A program made the translations under genes and the position numbers. The notes below the pieces were generated by a model, which ran no database searches, was not told the DNA's origin, and saw nothing but the letters and a program-made list of their open reading frames with translations. Below are positions 53,445-61,989 of a DNA stretch of 64,000 nt, in pieces; position 1 is the first letter of the stretch; each line of letters starts with the position of its first letter. Origin of the DNA: Williamsia limnetica. GTDB lineage: Bacteria; Actinomycetota; Actinomycetes; Mycobacteriales; Mycobacteriaceae. The DNA lies in assembly GCF_003217475.1 (NCBI RefSeq), contig NZ_QJSP01000005.1, forward strand, positions 1-64,000, written 5' to 3'.

Positions 53445-54412
53445 TGAAGGAGAAGACGACGCCCGATCTGTCGGTGGTCTACCCGATGTCGGTCGACAAG
53501 ATGGCCAATGTGATGTCGATGGCAGATGCGGTTCGGCACGGTCCCTTTCATCGACTGTGGTTCGGCCAATCGCTCATGGTCGATCCGGTCGCGGCGATGC
53601 ACTGGTTGCTCGGTGCCGGCTACGACATCCCGTTCGGTCTCGGTGTCGGGCTGATACCTGTCCGGACACCTTTCGAAACTGCCCTCGCCATCAGCACTTT
53701 GGCTCGGATGACCGACCAGCGGATCACATACGGATTGGGGGTCTCGGAGCCGCTGATGGTCGGCGCCTTACACGGAGACCCGTACGCGAGTCCGACTCGC
53801 GCGGCCACCGAATTCATCGGTGCAGTCCGGGCCGTGCTAGGACGCGAGCCCGGGGGGCAGCTCGAGCGGCCGGAGTATTATCACGATCCCGTATTGCGTT
53901 TGACGGACGTCGCCACGGATTCGGTCGAGATCGGACTCGGGGCGTTGTCGCCGAAGCTGGCCACCGTGGCGGGGGCGTCGGCAGACGCCCTGATTCCGTG
54001 GATGACCCCGCCGTATCGGCTCGCCCAGTTGGTCGACAAGGCTGCGGCCGCCGCGGACGACGCAGGCCGCCCCGCACCACGAACTGCGGTGTGCGTCCCC
54101 ATCATCGCTGATTCCAAGGAGTGGGCGACGGATGCATTCAAGGCGTGCGCACTGCACGGCTCGCGCGACCACTACCGAAAGATGTTCGTCGAATCCGGGA
54201 TCACCTGGGACCCGGATTCACCGCACCGCACCGGCGAGAGTCTGGTCGAGGCGAACCTGGTCTTGGTCGCGGGCCGAGACCTGGCAGAGGGTGTGGCTGC
54301 CTATGCAGCAGCAGGGGCAGACGAGGTGTTCCTCAATCCTTTCGGCATCATCCGTCGCACGGGCAGCGTTGACCGCGCGATGGCCTTGTTGGAGGGTGGG
54401 GTACTGAAGTGA
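53444..54412 (+). CDS. LLM-class oxidoreductase, candidate LanJ-type reductase
   Basis: 322 residues, a luciferase-like (F420/flavin-dependent) TIM barrel: YDIPFGLGVGLIPVRTPFE, TDQRITYGLGVSEPLM, VEIGLGALSPKLATVAGASA and AAGADEVFLNPFGI. It is translationally coupled to lanM2. In other lanthipeptide clusters dedicated reductases (LanJ), including an F420H2-dependent type, convert dehydroalanine to D-alanine; lacticin 3147 itself uses LtnJ for this. By position, this enzyme may do the same for the Ser/Thr-rich cores. F420 versus FMN use cannot be settled from sequence. Confidence 0.75.
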   Translation: MKEKTTPDLSVVYPMSVDKMANVMSMADAVRHGPFHRLWFGQSLMVDPVAAMHWLLGAGYDIPFGLGVGLIPVRTPFETALAISTLARMTDQRITYGLGVSEPLMVGALHGDPYASPTRAATEFIGAVRAVLGREPGGQLERPEYYHDPVLRLTDVATDSVEIGLGALSPKLATVAGASADALIPWMTPPYRLAQLVDKAAAAADDAGRPAPRTAVCVPIIADSKEWATDAFKACALHGSRDHYRKMFVESGITWDPDSPHRTGESLVEANLVLVAGRDLAEGVAAYAAAGADEVFLNPFGIIRRTGSVDRAMALLEGGVLK

Positions 54413-54642
54413 CGAGCGACAACGAAGAGAAAGGTGGATTGATGTACTGGATGACGCATGGGAGTTGGGGAAGCGTATTTGCTGTCGGTGCGATCATGTC
54501 CGCAGTCATGCTCGTCGTCTACGACGCGCAGGCCGCCGGTTTCACCGCGATTGTCACGGTGGTCGGAACGATCGCCATCTTTGTGTTCTCGGACCGCCCG
54601 CGTCGCAGGCGAGAGCTGGAGCGCAATTCCCCGACACGGTGA
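54409..54642 (+). CDS. Small membrane protein, possible lantibiotic immunity protein
   Basis: 77 residues from a GTG overlapping the preceding stop by 4 bp. Two hydrophobic helices (SVFAVGAIMSAVMLVVY and FTAIVTVVGTIAIFVF) precede a basic tail (RPRRRRELERN). It is the last gene of the lanthipeptide unit. Small membrane immunity proteins (LanI/LanH-like) are common in such clusters, and no LanFEG transporter is present here, so immunity is a reasonable guess, without family evidence. Confidence 0.55.
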   Translation: MTSDNEEKGGLMYWMTHGSWGSVFAVGAIMSAVMLVVYDAQAAGFTAIVTVVGTIAIFVFSDRPRRRRELERNSPTR

Positions 54643-54722
54643 GCCGACTGCGTATTTCTGCAGTTGACTCAGATCGGTGATCTCGCCTCTGTGCCAGCAT
54701 AGGTTCACTTATTCTGAGCCGT

Positions 54723-55364
54723 ATGGGGACGTTCACAGACACCCGCACCTACGGCGGCCAGTCGATGGCGGTGCGACGCGCAGAACGTCGGGCCAAGTTC
54801 ATCGAAGCGGGGCTGACGGTCTTCAGTGGCAAGGGCTACGCGGGCAGTTCCGTTGCCGACATCTGCTCGGAGGCGGGCCTGGCGCGCAGCCAGTTCTATG
54901 CGGAGTTCCGTAGTCGGGAAGATCTCCTGCTCGGTCTTTACGACGTAATCCAAGATGATTCACAGGCGGCAGTGGTCGCAGCTCTCGAACGGGAAGACGC
55001 CGACGCCGAGAAGTCGCTGCTGACCGCTGCCGCGATGGCAGCGCTGGTCCGCTCGGTGGGTGATGATCCGCGCCGGGCCCGGATCGTCTTCGTCGAGATG
55101 ATCGGTGTCAGTTCCCGGGTTGAGACTCATCGCGCCAACCGCCGAGCGTTGTGGGCGGAGTTCATCGCTGCGACGATCGCCGAGCGCTCGGACGGGGGTT
55201 TCACGCCGCCAGGTGGATACGCGTTGGCGACGGCGGCCTTCCTCGGCGCTCTCACCGAACTGGTGCACACATGGAGCAGCAGCGACCCGCGGCCGCCGAT
55301 CGACGACCTCATCGCGGTCATCACCGCAGTTCTCGACGCACTGGTCCGGCAGCCGACCGAGTAG
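54723..55364 (+). CDS. TetR family transcriptional regulator
   Basis: 213 residues. HTH pattern FIEAGLTVFSGKGYAGSSVA, then ICSEAGLARSQFYAEFRSRE. The ligand domain has no assigned specificity (TetR_C). It begins 80 bp after the lanthipeptide unit on the same strand, so it may regulate that cluster, or simply be the next gene; no operator was identified to decide. Confidence 0.85.
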   Translation: MGTFTDTRTYGGQSMAVRRAERRAKFIEAGLTVFSGKGYAGSSVADICSEAGLARSQFYAEFRSREDLLLGLYDVIQDDSQAAVVAALEREDADAEKSLLTAAAMAALVRSVGDDPRRARIVFVEMIGVSSRVETHRANRRALWAEFIAATIAERSDGGFTPPGGYALATAAFLGALTELVHTWSSSDPRPPIDDLIAVITAVLDALVRQPTE

Positions 55365-55384
55365 ACAGGCTGCGCAGCGTGGGG

Positions 55385-55891
55385 TCAGGGTGCGACGAAC
55401 CCGCCTCCACCGGGAAGCGACGGCTGACCCGCATTCGGGTAGGCCCATGAACCGGTGATCGACACGGTGAAGACAACAGGGCCGGAACCGGTGCGCACGG
55501 TCTGATGTGTCGGTGCCGAATCGAGGAAGAACGGGCACGGTTTCACGACGCTGGTGCCGCGGTCGCCGGTGCGGACATTGACATAGCTGATCCGGACCAG
55601 AGAACCGCCGACCGTCGTCGCACACGTCTCGGGACTGGCAGGCGCGGAGAAGGTCGTCCGACCCGGCGCCGCGGACGAGGCGTTCACCGACGCCAGATGC
55701 GGGCCGGGTATCACCAGACCGCTCACCTTCACGCCGATGGCCGGTATCTGGAATACCGAGACCGGCGCTCCGGTGAGGGTCGGACCGACCGGTGCCGCTG
55801 ACGCGGAGGGTGCGCCGGCCATGGTTAAGGCGCACGCCGCCAGGAGGCTCGTGGCAACTGTGCTGAACTGTCGTGGGAATCGCATCTGCAT
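55385..55891 (-). CDS. Secreted protein of unknown function
   Basis: 168 residues. A signal peptide (about 33 residues, with LLAACALTMAGAPSASA) ends at an ASA-A type site. The mature part is Pro/Gly/Ser/Thr/Val-rich with two Cys (ETCATT and KPCPFF) that could form a disulfide, predicted mostly beta. No known family. It converges on the TetR gene. Confidence 0.65.
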   Translation of the reverse strand: MQMRFPRQFSTVATSLLAACALTMAGAPSASAAPVGPTLTGAPVSVFQIPAIGVKVSGLVIPGPHLASVNASSAAPGRTTFSAPASPETCATTVGGSLVRISYVNVRTGDRGTSVVKPCPFFLDSAPTHQTVRTGSGPVVFTVSITGSWAYPNAGQPSLPGGGGFVAP

Positions 55892-56062
55892 TCCTATCTC
55901 TTGAATGTCTACGAACCGGTACTTACCTATCGCAACTCGACTCCCCGCGTTAACCGACAGGGCCCGCTGTCCTACCCACGAATGTCAGTCGGGCGAACGA
56001 CAGGCGGCGTAGTTTGAGGCCGTAGGAGAGGTTCGACGCGCGACTCGACGACAGGAGACCCG

Positions 56063-56536
56063 ATGCGGTCCATCATCAAAACGGGTATCGGCACGGCCCT
56101 GGCGGCAGGTGTCGGCGCACTTGCCTCGCGTGATGCGGACTCACGCTGGTACCGGCGGCTGTCGAAACCGCCCTTTCAACCGCCTGCGGTCGCGTTCCCC
56201 ATCGTGTGGACGTTGCTCTACACCGACATCGCGATCAGCTCGGCCGTCACGATCGACACCCTCCGCGACGAGATGCGGCATATCGACGCAGCGGCGTTCG
56301 AGCGGGCACTGGCGGTCAACGTCGTGCTCAACGGCGCATGGACCTGGGTGTTCTTCCGCGCGCACCGCACCGGAACCGCTGCGATCACGGCGGCGGTGCT
56401 CACCCTCAGCAGTGCCGACCTGATCCGGCGCGCGGCCCCGGCATCACCGCCGGCAGCAGCGGCTTTGGTGCCCTACGCCGGATGGTGCGCCTTCGCGACT
56501 GCGCTCTCGACGGAGATCTGGCGCCGCAACCGCTGA
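56063..56536 (+). CDS. TspO/MBR family membrane protein
   Basis: 157 residues with five membrane helices. WYRRLSKPPFQPPAVAFPIVW is the family hallmark and NVVLNGAWTWVFFRAH the second (N-x-x-W-x-x-x-F). TspO binds porphyrins and sterols and influences tetrapyrrole stress responses. A good site GACAGGAGACC precedes the ATG. Standalone gene, divergent from the secreted protein. Confidence 0.9.
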   Translation: MRSIIKTGIGTALAAGVGALASRDADSRWYRRLSKPPFQPPAVAFPIVWTLLYTDIAISSAVTIDTLRDEMRHIDAAAFERALAVNVVLNGAWTWVFFRAHRTGTAAITAAVLTLSSADLIRRAAPASPPAAAALVPYAGWCAFATALSTEIWRRNR

Positions 56537-56558
56537 CGCTCACCGAAGACGTGGTGGG

Positions 56559-57182
56559 TCAGGCGACCACCAGACGCGCGATGTCGGTGGCGTGCTGTTG
56601 CATAGGGCCCTGCAGATCCTTGGGGCCTTCGATCTCGATGGCGATGAGTGCCTCCTCGACGCAGATGGTCAGCTTTCCTTCGGCGTCGGTGGAGTTCTCG
56701 AAGTCCTGCGCTTGCCACCACGCAGAGTCGCCGAGACCATCGACTGCGATGACCGGATAGAGATGGTCAGAGGGTTCGACACAGTGGACCGCACCGTCGT
56801 CGAATTGTTCTGCGAACGAGAGGTTCACGTCGACCTCGATCTCGGAATCGGTGGATTCGAAACTGCACCCGACAGTTTTGTAGTTGAAGTCGTCGACGGT
56901 GCTGACCCCGCCGCTGGACTCGGTCGGCAGCTCGAAATCGATGGAGAATATCGAGCCGAGGTCGTCGCGGGTCAGACCGGCGCAATCATCTCGCAGGTTC
57001 GTCGCCGATGCGGTCGACGAAGGGTCCGTCGAGGACGGTTCGCTGGCCGGGCTCGGCGTTCGAGTCGAAGACGTTGCCGTGGAGCTACTCTCAGCGGAAG
57101 TGCCGTCGCCGCCGTCAGAGCATCCGGTGATCACCATCATGGTCAATGCCGCAGCGGCCACGGCCGGCAGAATACGTCGCAT
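56559..57182 (-). CDS. DUF3558 family lipoprotein
   Basis: 207 residues. A signal peptide ends in VITGCS (lipobox). After an S/T-rich linker (about residues 25-65) comes a folded domain with DDCAGLTRDDLGSIFSID and Cys in VGCSFES, matching the DUF3558 lipoproteins of actinobacteria. The role is unknown. It converges with the TspO gene. Confidence 0.75.
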   Translation of the reverse strand: MRRILPAVAAAALTMMVITGCSDGGDGTSAESSSTATSSTRTPSPASEPSSTDPSSTASATNLRDDCAGLTRDDLGSIFSIDFELPTESSGGVSTVDDFNYKTVGCSFESTDSEIEVDVNLSFAEQFDDGAVHCVEPSDHLYPVIAVDGLGDSAWWQAQDFENSTDAEGKLTICVEEALIAIEIEGPKDLQGPMQQHATDIARLVVA

Positions 57183-57337
57183 CGCTCATCCTCTTCTGAC
57201 TGGCCGCGGACGCGACCTGCAGAAGCAAGATTAATTCGTCTGTAAGCCGGCCTGACTCGGTTCACCGGATCGGTACCGCTCGAATGACAGTCAGACCGCC
57301 TGCAACGCCGTGAAACGAGCGATGGGAGACTGGCGAC

Positions 57338-57886
57338 ATGACTGCGCTCGAGGTGGAACCCGCGTCGACGCACTGGTCGGCGAACTCGTTTCCGGACGAC
57401 CTTCTCGCCGCAAAGAACTTGATCTACGACGTTGCCGCAATGGCATGTTCGCGCCCCGTGCCGGAGGTCGAAAGCGCGGGATATGGCGCCCACGAGTTCG
57501 CCGTGGCAGACCGCGCGATCAGATTCCGGGTGGCCAGGATGACCCCGAAGAAGCCGGGGCAGTTCGTCACCCTGTGGACCAGGACTGCGCACGGACCCAT
57601 CGCGCCCTTCGACATGACCGACGATGTCGACCTGTATGTGATCAGCGTCCGTGATGAGCGTGGATTCGGCCAGTTCGTCTTTCCGCGAGAGGTACTCGGC
57701 GCCCACGGAGTGCTGTCGACGAACTCCGTGGGCGGCAAGCGCGGCTTCCGCGTGTACCCGCCCTGGGTGAGCGTGCACAGTCGTCAGGCCACGCTGACCC
57801 GGGCATGGCAGATCGAATACTTCCTGGAGGTGCCCGCAGATGGTGCCGTCGACACGGCTACCGCGAGAAAGCTGTACGGGCGGTAG
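57338..57886 (+). CDS. MepB family protein
   Basis: 182 residues. YGAHEFAVADRAIRFRVARM then TPKKPGQFVTLWTR is the MepB signature, with FPREVLGAHGVLS and GKRGFRVYPPWVS in the second half. MepB is a small cytosolic protein seen with multidrug pumps in staphylococci, function unknown. No pump is adjacent here. Confidence 0.85.
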   Translation: MTALEVEPASTHWSANSFPDDLLAAKNLIYDVAAMACSRPVPEVESAGYGAHEFAVADRAIRFRVARMTPKKPGQFVTLWTRTAHGPIAPFDMTDDVDLYVISVRDERGFGQFVFPREVLGAHGVLSTNSVGGKRGFRVYPPWVSVHSRQATLTRAWQIEYFLEVPADGAVDTATARKLYGR

Positions 57887-57969
57887 CCGCCCCGACGTCG
57901 GCTGCGCGATTTGCGAGTTCGTCGCATTTCTTCAAGCGTCCGTCCCGGTTGTCGGCGAGACTCGGGCAT

Positions 57970-58557
57970 ATGACAACGACAACTGTTGACCTGCTCCGAC
58001 CGGTACTGGCCGACCTCGCGGTAGTGGTCGAGAACTCCGGCGGCCACGAGAGCGCCCCGACCCCGTGCACCGAACTCGACGTCGCTGAGCTGCGCACTCA
58101 CATCGCGGGATGGCTGACCACGTTCGCGTCCGGATTCGCTGATCCCGAAGGCCGTGCCGAGGCCTCCGGCGCGGAGGTGCCGCAGGATGCCGCAGGGGCG
58201 GCGGACGTGATCCGCTCCGCTGCGGACCGACTCGACACTGCCGTGCGATCGGGCGCCGACCAGCGACCGCTGTACCTCGGGGAGAGTCCGATGCCCGGCG
58301 AGATGGCCATGTCGATGATCCTGTGGGAGTACATCGTTCACGGCTGGGACCTCGCCGTGGCAACCGGGCAGGAGTGGAACCCGGCCCCCGAGGCGGCCGC
58401 AGCGTCTGCCGCATTCGCGCCGAACATGCTGACAGATGACTACCAGGGTCCGGGCAAGCCCTTCGGTCCGCGGATACCGACTCCGAACGACGCCTCCGAC
58501 CTCGACGCGTTGCTGGGTCTGTCCGGCCGGGACCCGCGGTGGAGCGCCTCCGCCTGA
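57970..58557 (+). CDS. TIGR03086 family (mycothiol-dependent-like) metal-binding protein
   Basis: 195 residues from the ATG. The four-helix DinB/MDMPI-like fold is seen in TPCTELDVAELRTHIAGWL and YIVHGWDLAVATGQEW, with metal-ligand His candidates in RTHIAGW and VHGWDLA. Related proteins include mycothiol-dependent maleylpyruvate isomerase. Substrate unknown. The stop is followed by an unusual palindromic repeat. Confidence 0.82.
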   Translation: MTTTTVDLLRPVLADLAVVVENSGGHESAPTPCTELDVAELRTHIAGWLTTFASGFADPEGRAEASGAEVPQDAAGAADVIRSAADRLDTAVRSGADQRPLYLGESPMPGEMAMSMILWEYIVHGWDLAVATGQEWNPAPEAAAASAAFAPNMLTDDYQGPGKPFGPRIPTPNDASDLDALLGLSGRDPRWSASA

Positions 58558-58569
58558 CCCCCGCCCGCT

Positions 58570-58638
58570 CAAACCCACCCGTTCCGGTCAAACCCACGGG
58601 TTCGGGACCCCTGGGTTTGCCCAGAACGAGTGGGTTTG
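58570..58638. repeat. Four-fold CAAACCCA inverted repeat, probable terminator
   Basis: CAAACCCACCCGTTC (58570-58584) and CAAACCCACGGGTTC (58589-58603) face TGGGTTTG (58612-58619) and GAACGAGTGGGTTTG (58624-58638). The outer pair matches at 14 of 15 positions and the inner pair nests inside, so the 69 bp could fold as a double stem. It lies directly after the TIGR03086 gene and before a small membrane protein. Confidence 0.65.
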
Positions 58639-58659
58639 GTTCGGCGGTAGAGTCGGCCT

Positions 58660-58956
58660 GTGACCGAATCCTTCACCGCACCTGTTGTCGCCGCCGGACT
58701 CATCGGCGGATTTGCTGCCGCCCGATACAGCGGACGCCGTGAACTCGGCGGCGTGGTGCTCGCTGCCGCCGGCGCCTGGTGCACCACGGAGTGGTTCAAG
58801 GCGAAGGGTCCGGTCGTTGCCGGTTCGCTCCTGGGCGGGTATCTCGTCGCGTTCGGCGCCTCGCATCCACTGGCCAAGAAAATCGGCGCCTGGCCCGCGG
58901 TGTTCGCGGTGACCACCGCAGCAGCAGGTGCGGCGTACGCGGTCGCCGACCACTGA
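58660..58956 (+). CDS. Small membrane protein of unknown function
   Basis: 98 residues from a GTG. Four short hydrophobic stretches rich in Gly and Ala (around residues 8-23, 28-42, 50-66 and 77-95). No family recognised. It is 30 bp before the sensor kinase gene on the same strand and may be part of that operon. Confidence 0.55.
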   Translation: MTESFTAPVVAAGLIGGFAAARYSGRRELGGVVLAAAGAWCTTEWFKAKGPVVAGSLLGGYLVAFGASHPLAKKIGAWPAVFAVTTAAAGAAYAVADH

Positions 58957-58985
58957 CCGCATGGTGCTGACGTGAGCGACCACTG

Positions 58986-60191
58986 ATGTCCGGGCTCACG
59001 ATCACCCTTGCTCTGCTCGCAGTCCTCCTCGTGGTGGTGGCCGTCCTGGCCCTGCGGGTCCGCACCCGACCGACCCTGACGACGCCGGCTGAACGGGCGG
59101 TGCACGCGACGCTGCACACCGCGTCGTTGGCCGCCCGTCCGCTGCGGCGCGGATTGGACGCGGATTCGGCGGCCGAGGCCGCGCCCCACCTGCGCGGTCT
59201 CACCGCCGCCGACGCCCTCGGTCTCGCCGACGCGAACGGTGTGGTCCTCGCGTGGACCGGACCACACGCACGCTTGAGCACACACTTCGCCGACGCCGCC
59301 GTCCGCGCCTCGGAGGAGGGGCGACGGATCTTGATCAAGGCCGACGAACTCGACGAACCCGGGGTACGGGCGCTGGTGGTGCAACCGCTGCTGCCCGGCG
59401 AGTCGGGATCGGTCGGGGTGATGGGGGTGGTCACCCGTACCCAGCCCGGCCCCGGGATGCTGTCGGCGATCGCCGAGGTGGCGCGCTACGCGGGCAACCA
59501 GATCGAACTCGCCGAACTGGACGCATCGCGCGCCCGACTCGATCGTGCAGAGGTCCGCGCCCTGCGCGCGCAGATCAGTCCGCACTTCATCTACAACGCA
59601 CTGGGCACCGTCGCGTCGTTCGTGCGCACCGACCCCGAGCAGGCCCGTGAACTGATCCTCGAGTTCGCGGACTTCACCCGGTATTCGTTCCGGGCGGCAG
59701 GGGAGTACACCGTGCTCGCCGATGAACTGCGCAACATCGACCGCTACCTGACACTCGAGCGCGCTCGCTTCGGTGGCTCGCTCGAGGTTCGTCTGCAGGT
59801 GGCGCCCGAGGTCCTCAATGTCGTGTTGCCGTTTCTGGCTTTGCAGCCTTTGGTCGAAAATGCGGTACGACACGGAATTTCGAGCAAACCCGACGGCGGT
59901 ACGGTGACAATCGTGGCGGCGGACGAAGGCACCGATTGTGTGATCAGCGTCGAAGACGACGGGATCGGGATGGATCCCGACCTACTGAGGTCTGGCGATC
60001 TCGACGCCATCATCTCCGGCGCGAGCGGTCACAGTGCCACCGAGAGCGCTCACGTCGGGCTGGCCAACGTCGACGACAGACTCCGCGCGGCATTCGGGAA
60101 CGACTACGGGTTGGTCGTCGAGACGGCGCCCGGCGCGGGTACCAAGGTCAGCATGAGGGTGCCGAAGTTTCGCCCCGGGGTCGCGGTGTGA
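58986..60191 (+). CDS. LytS/BtsS-like sensor histidine kinase
   Basis: 401 residues. A single N-terminal membrane helix precedes a GAF-like region (about residues 60-180) and a His_kinase domain with the LytS box ALRAQISPHFIYNALGTVASF (phospho-acceptor His about 201), VENAVRHGISS (N box) and DDGIGMD, then HVGLANVDDRL. It pairs with the LytTR regulator two genes on, with a sodium/solute symporter downstream, reminiscent of BtsS/YpdA-type systems that control carboxylate uptake. Confidence 0.88.
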   Translation: MSGLTITLALLAVLLVVVAVLALRVRTRPTLTTPAERAVHATLHTASLAARPLRRGLDADSAAEAAPHLRGLTAADALGLADANGVVLAWTGPHARLSTHFADAAVRASEEGRRILIKADELDEPGVRALVVQPLLPGESGSVGVMGVVTRTQPGPGMLSAIAEVARYAGNQIELAELDASRARLDRAEVRALRAQISPHFIYNALGTVASFVRTDPEQARELILEFADFTRYSFRAAGEYTVLADELRNIDRYLTLERARFGGSLEVRLQVAPEVLNVVLPFLALQPLVENAVRHGISSKPDGGTVTIVAADEGTDCVISVEDDGIGMDPDLLRSGDLDAIISGASGHSATESAHVGLANVDDRLRAAFGNDYGLVVETAPGAGTKVSMRVPKFRPGVAV

Positions 60192-60256
60192 GGCGTGGGC
60201 GCCCGCGAAATCCTCGACCGGCCACGAACGTCAGTCGCGTGATTTAAAGTCAGCTG

Positions 60257-60730
60257 GTGGAGATTACCGAAGTCGCCGACAGGCTCGAGATCACCGACGT
60301 TCTCAGTAGGTACGCGCGTGCGGTGGACACGGGCGACTGGGACCTCTGGCGGTCGCTGTTCACCGAGGACGCCGAGATCGACTACAGCGCCGTCGACGGC
60401 CCCGTGGGTCGCCGCGGAGAAGTGTCGCAGTGGCTGGCCGAGTCGATGGCCCTGCTGCCGATGAAACAGCACTACATCACCAACATCGAGTGCGACGTGG
60501 ACGGCGATACTGCGCAGGCACTGGCGATGTTCTACAACCCGATGATGCTGCCGGGGCAGACTGAGCTCACGATCTGCGGAGGTTGGTACCGGCACCAACT
60601 GGTCCGCACCCCGGAAGGATGGCGCACCAGGGCGTTTCGGGAAGAGAACGTCTGGTTCGGCAGTCCCGTCGGAGATCGTCGCCCCGCCGGTCCGGCCGGG
60701 GCGGGCTCCTCCACACGGCACGCCGACTGA
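60257..60730 (+). CDS. SnoaL-like/NTF2-like protein
   Basis: 157 residues from a GTG. The ring-hydroxylating-beta/SnoaL_4 pattern: ITDVLSRYARAVDTGDWDLW, LFTEDAEIDYSAVDGPVG, MLPGQTELTICGGWYRHQL then TPEGWRTRAFREENVWF. It probably binds or isomerises a small molecule. It sits between kinase and response regulator genes, an odd place for an enzyme, so it might modulate the signal; that is inference. Confidence 0.75.
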   Translation: MEITEVADRLEITDVLSRYARAVDTGDWDLWRSLFTEDAEIDYSAVDGPVGRRGEVSQWLAESMALLPMKQHYITNIECDVDGDTAQALAMFYNPMMLPGQTELTICGGWYRHQLVRTPEGWRTRAFREENVWFGSPVGDRRPAGPAGAGSSTRHAD

Positions 60731-60794
60731 ACTGCCCTTTCTCGCCGGGTTGGTTGGCCCGGCAGGGGCCCCGGCATGAGATCATGGATGCGTT

Positions 60795-61607
60795 GTGACG
60801 CAGAACTCATTGCCGCCGAACCGGCACGGACCGCTGACGGTGCTGGCTGTCGACGACGAGGCGCCCGCCCTCGATGAACTGGCCTACCTGCTCCGGAAGG
60901 AGGAGGCTGTCGGCGAGGTGATGACGGCCGCCGACGCCACGACAGCCCTGCGGGTGATCAAGGATCGGCCGGACACCATCGACGCGGTGTTCCTCGACAT
61001 CAACATGCCCGGACTCGACGGTCTCGAACTGGCGGGTGTGCTGGCCGCGTTCGCGAGCCCGCCCGCGGTGGTGTTCGTGACCGCGCACGACGACCGCGCG
61101 GTCCGGGCGTTCGATCTCGGTGCCGTCGACTATCTACTCAAACCTCTGCGGGCACAGCGGCTCTCCGAGTCGGTACGCCGGGTGGTCGAGCTCCGTGAGC
61201 AGCGGGAGTCGTCGGTCACACCGCCGGGCCCCGCCGCCGAGAACGACTCCGACGAGGTGATCCCTGTCGAGATGGGCGGGGCCACCACGCTGGTGCACCG
61301 CTCGGCGGTGTTGTGGGTCGAGGCCGACGGCGACTACTCGAGACTGCACACCGAAACAGGGTCGCACCTGGTTCGCATACCCATCTCGACTCTTGAAAGT
61401 CGTTGGGAAAAAGCGGGATTCTTGCGAGTGCACCGCTCCTACCTGGTGTTGCTGCGCCTGGTCACCGGGATCCGCACGGTCGGTTCGGGCACTGTCGTCT
61501 GCCTGGGCCCCGGCCAGGATCGAGCACTCGTCGAGTTGCCGGTCAGTCGGCGGCATACGCGTGAACTCAAAGACCGGCTGGTCCGAAGTACGAAGCCGGG
61601 CCGATGA
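60795..61607 (+). CDS. LytTR family response regulator
   Basis: 270 residues. The receiver domain has VLAVDDEAPALDELAYLL, the phospho-acceptor Asp in AVFLDINMPGLDGLEL, and AVDYLLKPLRAQRL. The LytTR DNA-binding domain (from about residue 155) has VLWVEADGDYSRLHTETGSH and FLRVHRSYLVLL. It works with the LytS-like kinase upstream. Its stop overlaps the next start (ATGA), so the regulator is co-translated with the symporter accessory gene. Confidence 0.92.
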   Translation: MTQNSLPPNRHGPLTVLAVDDEAPALDELAYLLRKEEAVGEVMTAADATTALRVIKDRPDTIDAVFLDINMPGLDGLELAGVLAAFASPPAVVFVTAHDDRAVRAFDLGAVDYLLKPLRAQRLSESVRRVVELREQRESSVTPPGPAAENDSDEVIPVEMGGATTLVHRSAVLWVEADGDYSRLHTETGSHLVRIPISTLESRWEKAGFLRVHRSYLVLLRLVTGIRTVGSGTVVCLGPGQDRALVELPVSRRHTRELKDRLVRSTKPGR

Positions 61608-61981
61608 CCTCATCGGGTGACGGCACACCGAAGGCCCGCGAGCGTGTCGTGCTCGCCAAGCGCCGCGGGGCGCGAACGGTCCGCTCGCGTGTCGAGGTCC
61701 AGGAACACACGGAGGTCGGCGACGCGCTGATCAGGGGGCTCATGCGGGCCCAACTCGGACTGGCGTTGCGGCTGGGCGGCCTCACGCTGCTGGTGCTGGG
61801 GTCGATCCCGTTGCTGGCGGCCATCTTCCCCGAACTCTCGGACGTGACCGTATTCGGCGTCCGGCTGCCCTGGTTGGTGCTCGGCGTAGGGGTTTATCCG
61901 ATGTTGCTGGCCGTGTGCTGGCTCTACAACCGGTTGGCGGACCGCAACGAACAAGAGTTCGCAGACCTGGTCGACGACTGA
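61604..61981 (+). CDS. Small two-helix membrane protein, symporter accessory
   Basis: 125 residues. A basic N-terminus, an amphipathic stretch, and two membrane helices (about residues 52-72 and 85-107) ending NRLADRNEQEFADLVDD. Genes with this layout often precede sodium/solute symporters in actinobacteria, like the short partner proteins of acetate permeases. It overlaps the LytTR regulator and is 8 bp before the symporter. Confidence 0.7.
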   Translation: MTSSGDGTPKARERVVLAKRRGARTVRSRVEVQEHTEVGDALIRGLMRAQLGLALRLGGLTLLVLGSIPLLAAIFPELSDVTVFGVRLPWLVLGVGVYPMLLAVCWLYNRLADRNEQEFADLVDD

Positions 61982-61989
61982 CGGCGCCG

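Noticed and set aside
58569-59873. 434-codon leftward open frame across the LytS-like kinase
   Set aside because: Antisense to a gene with clear kinase motifs; composition (Arg/Gln/His-rich) is atypical, and no domain is seen.
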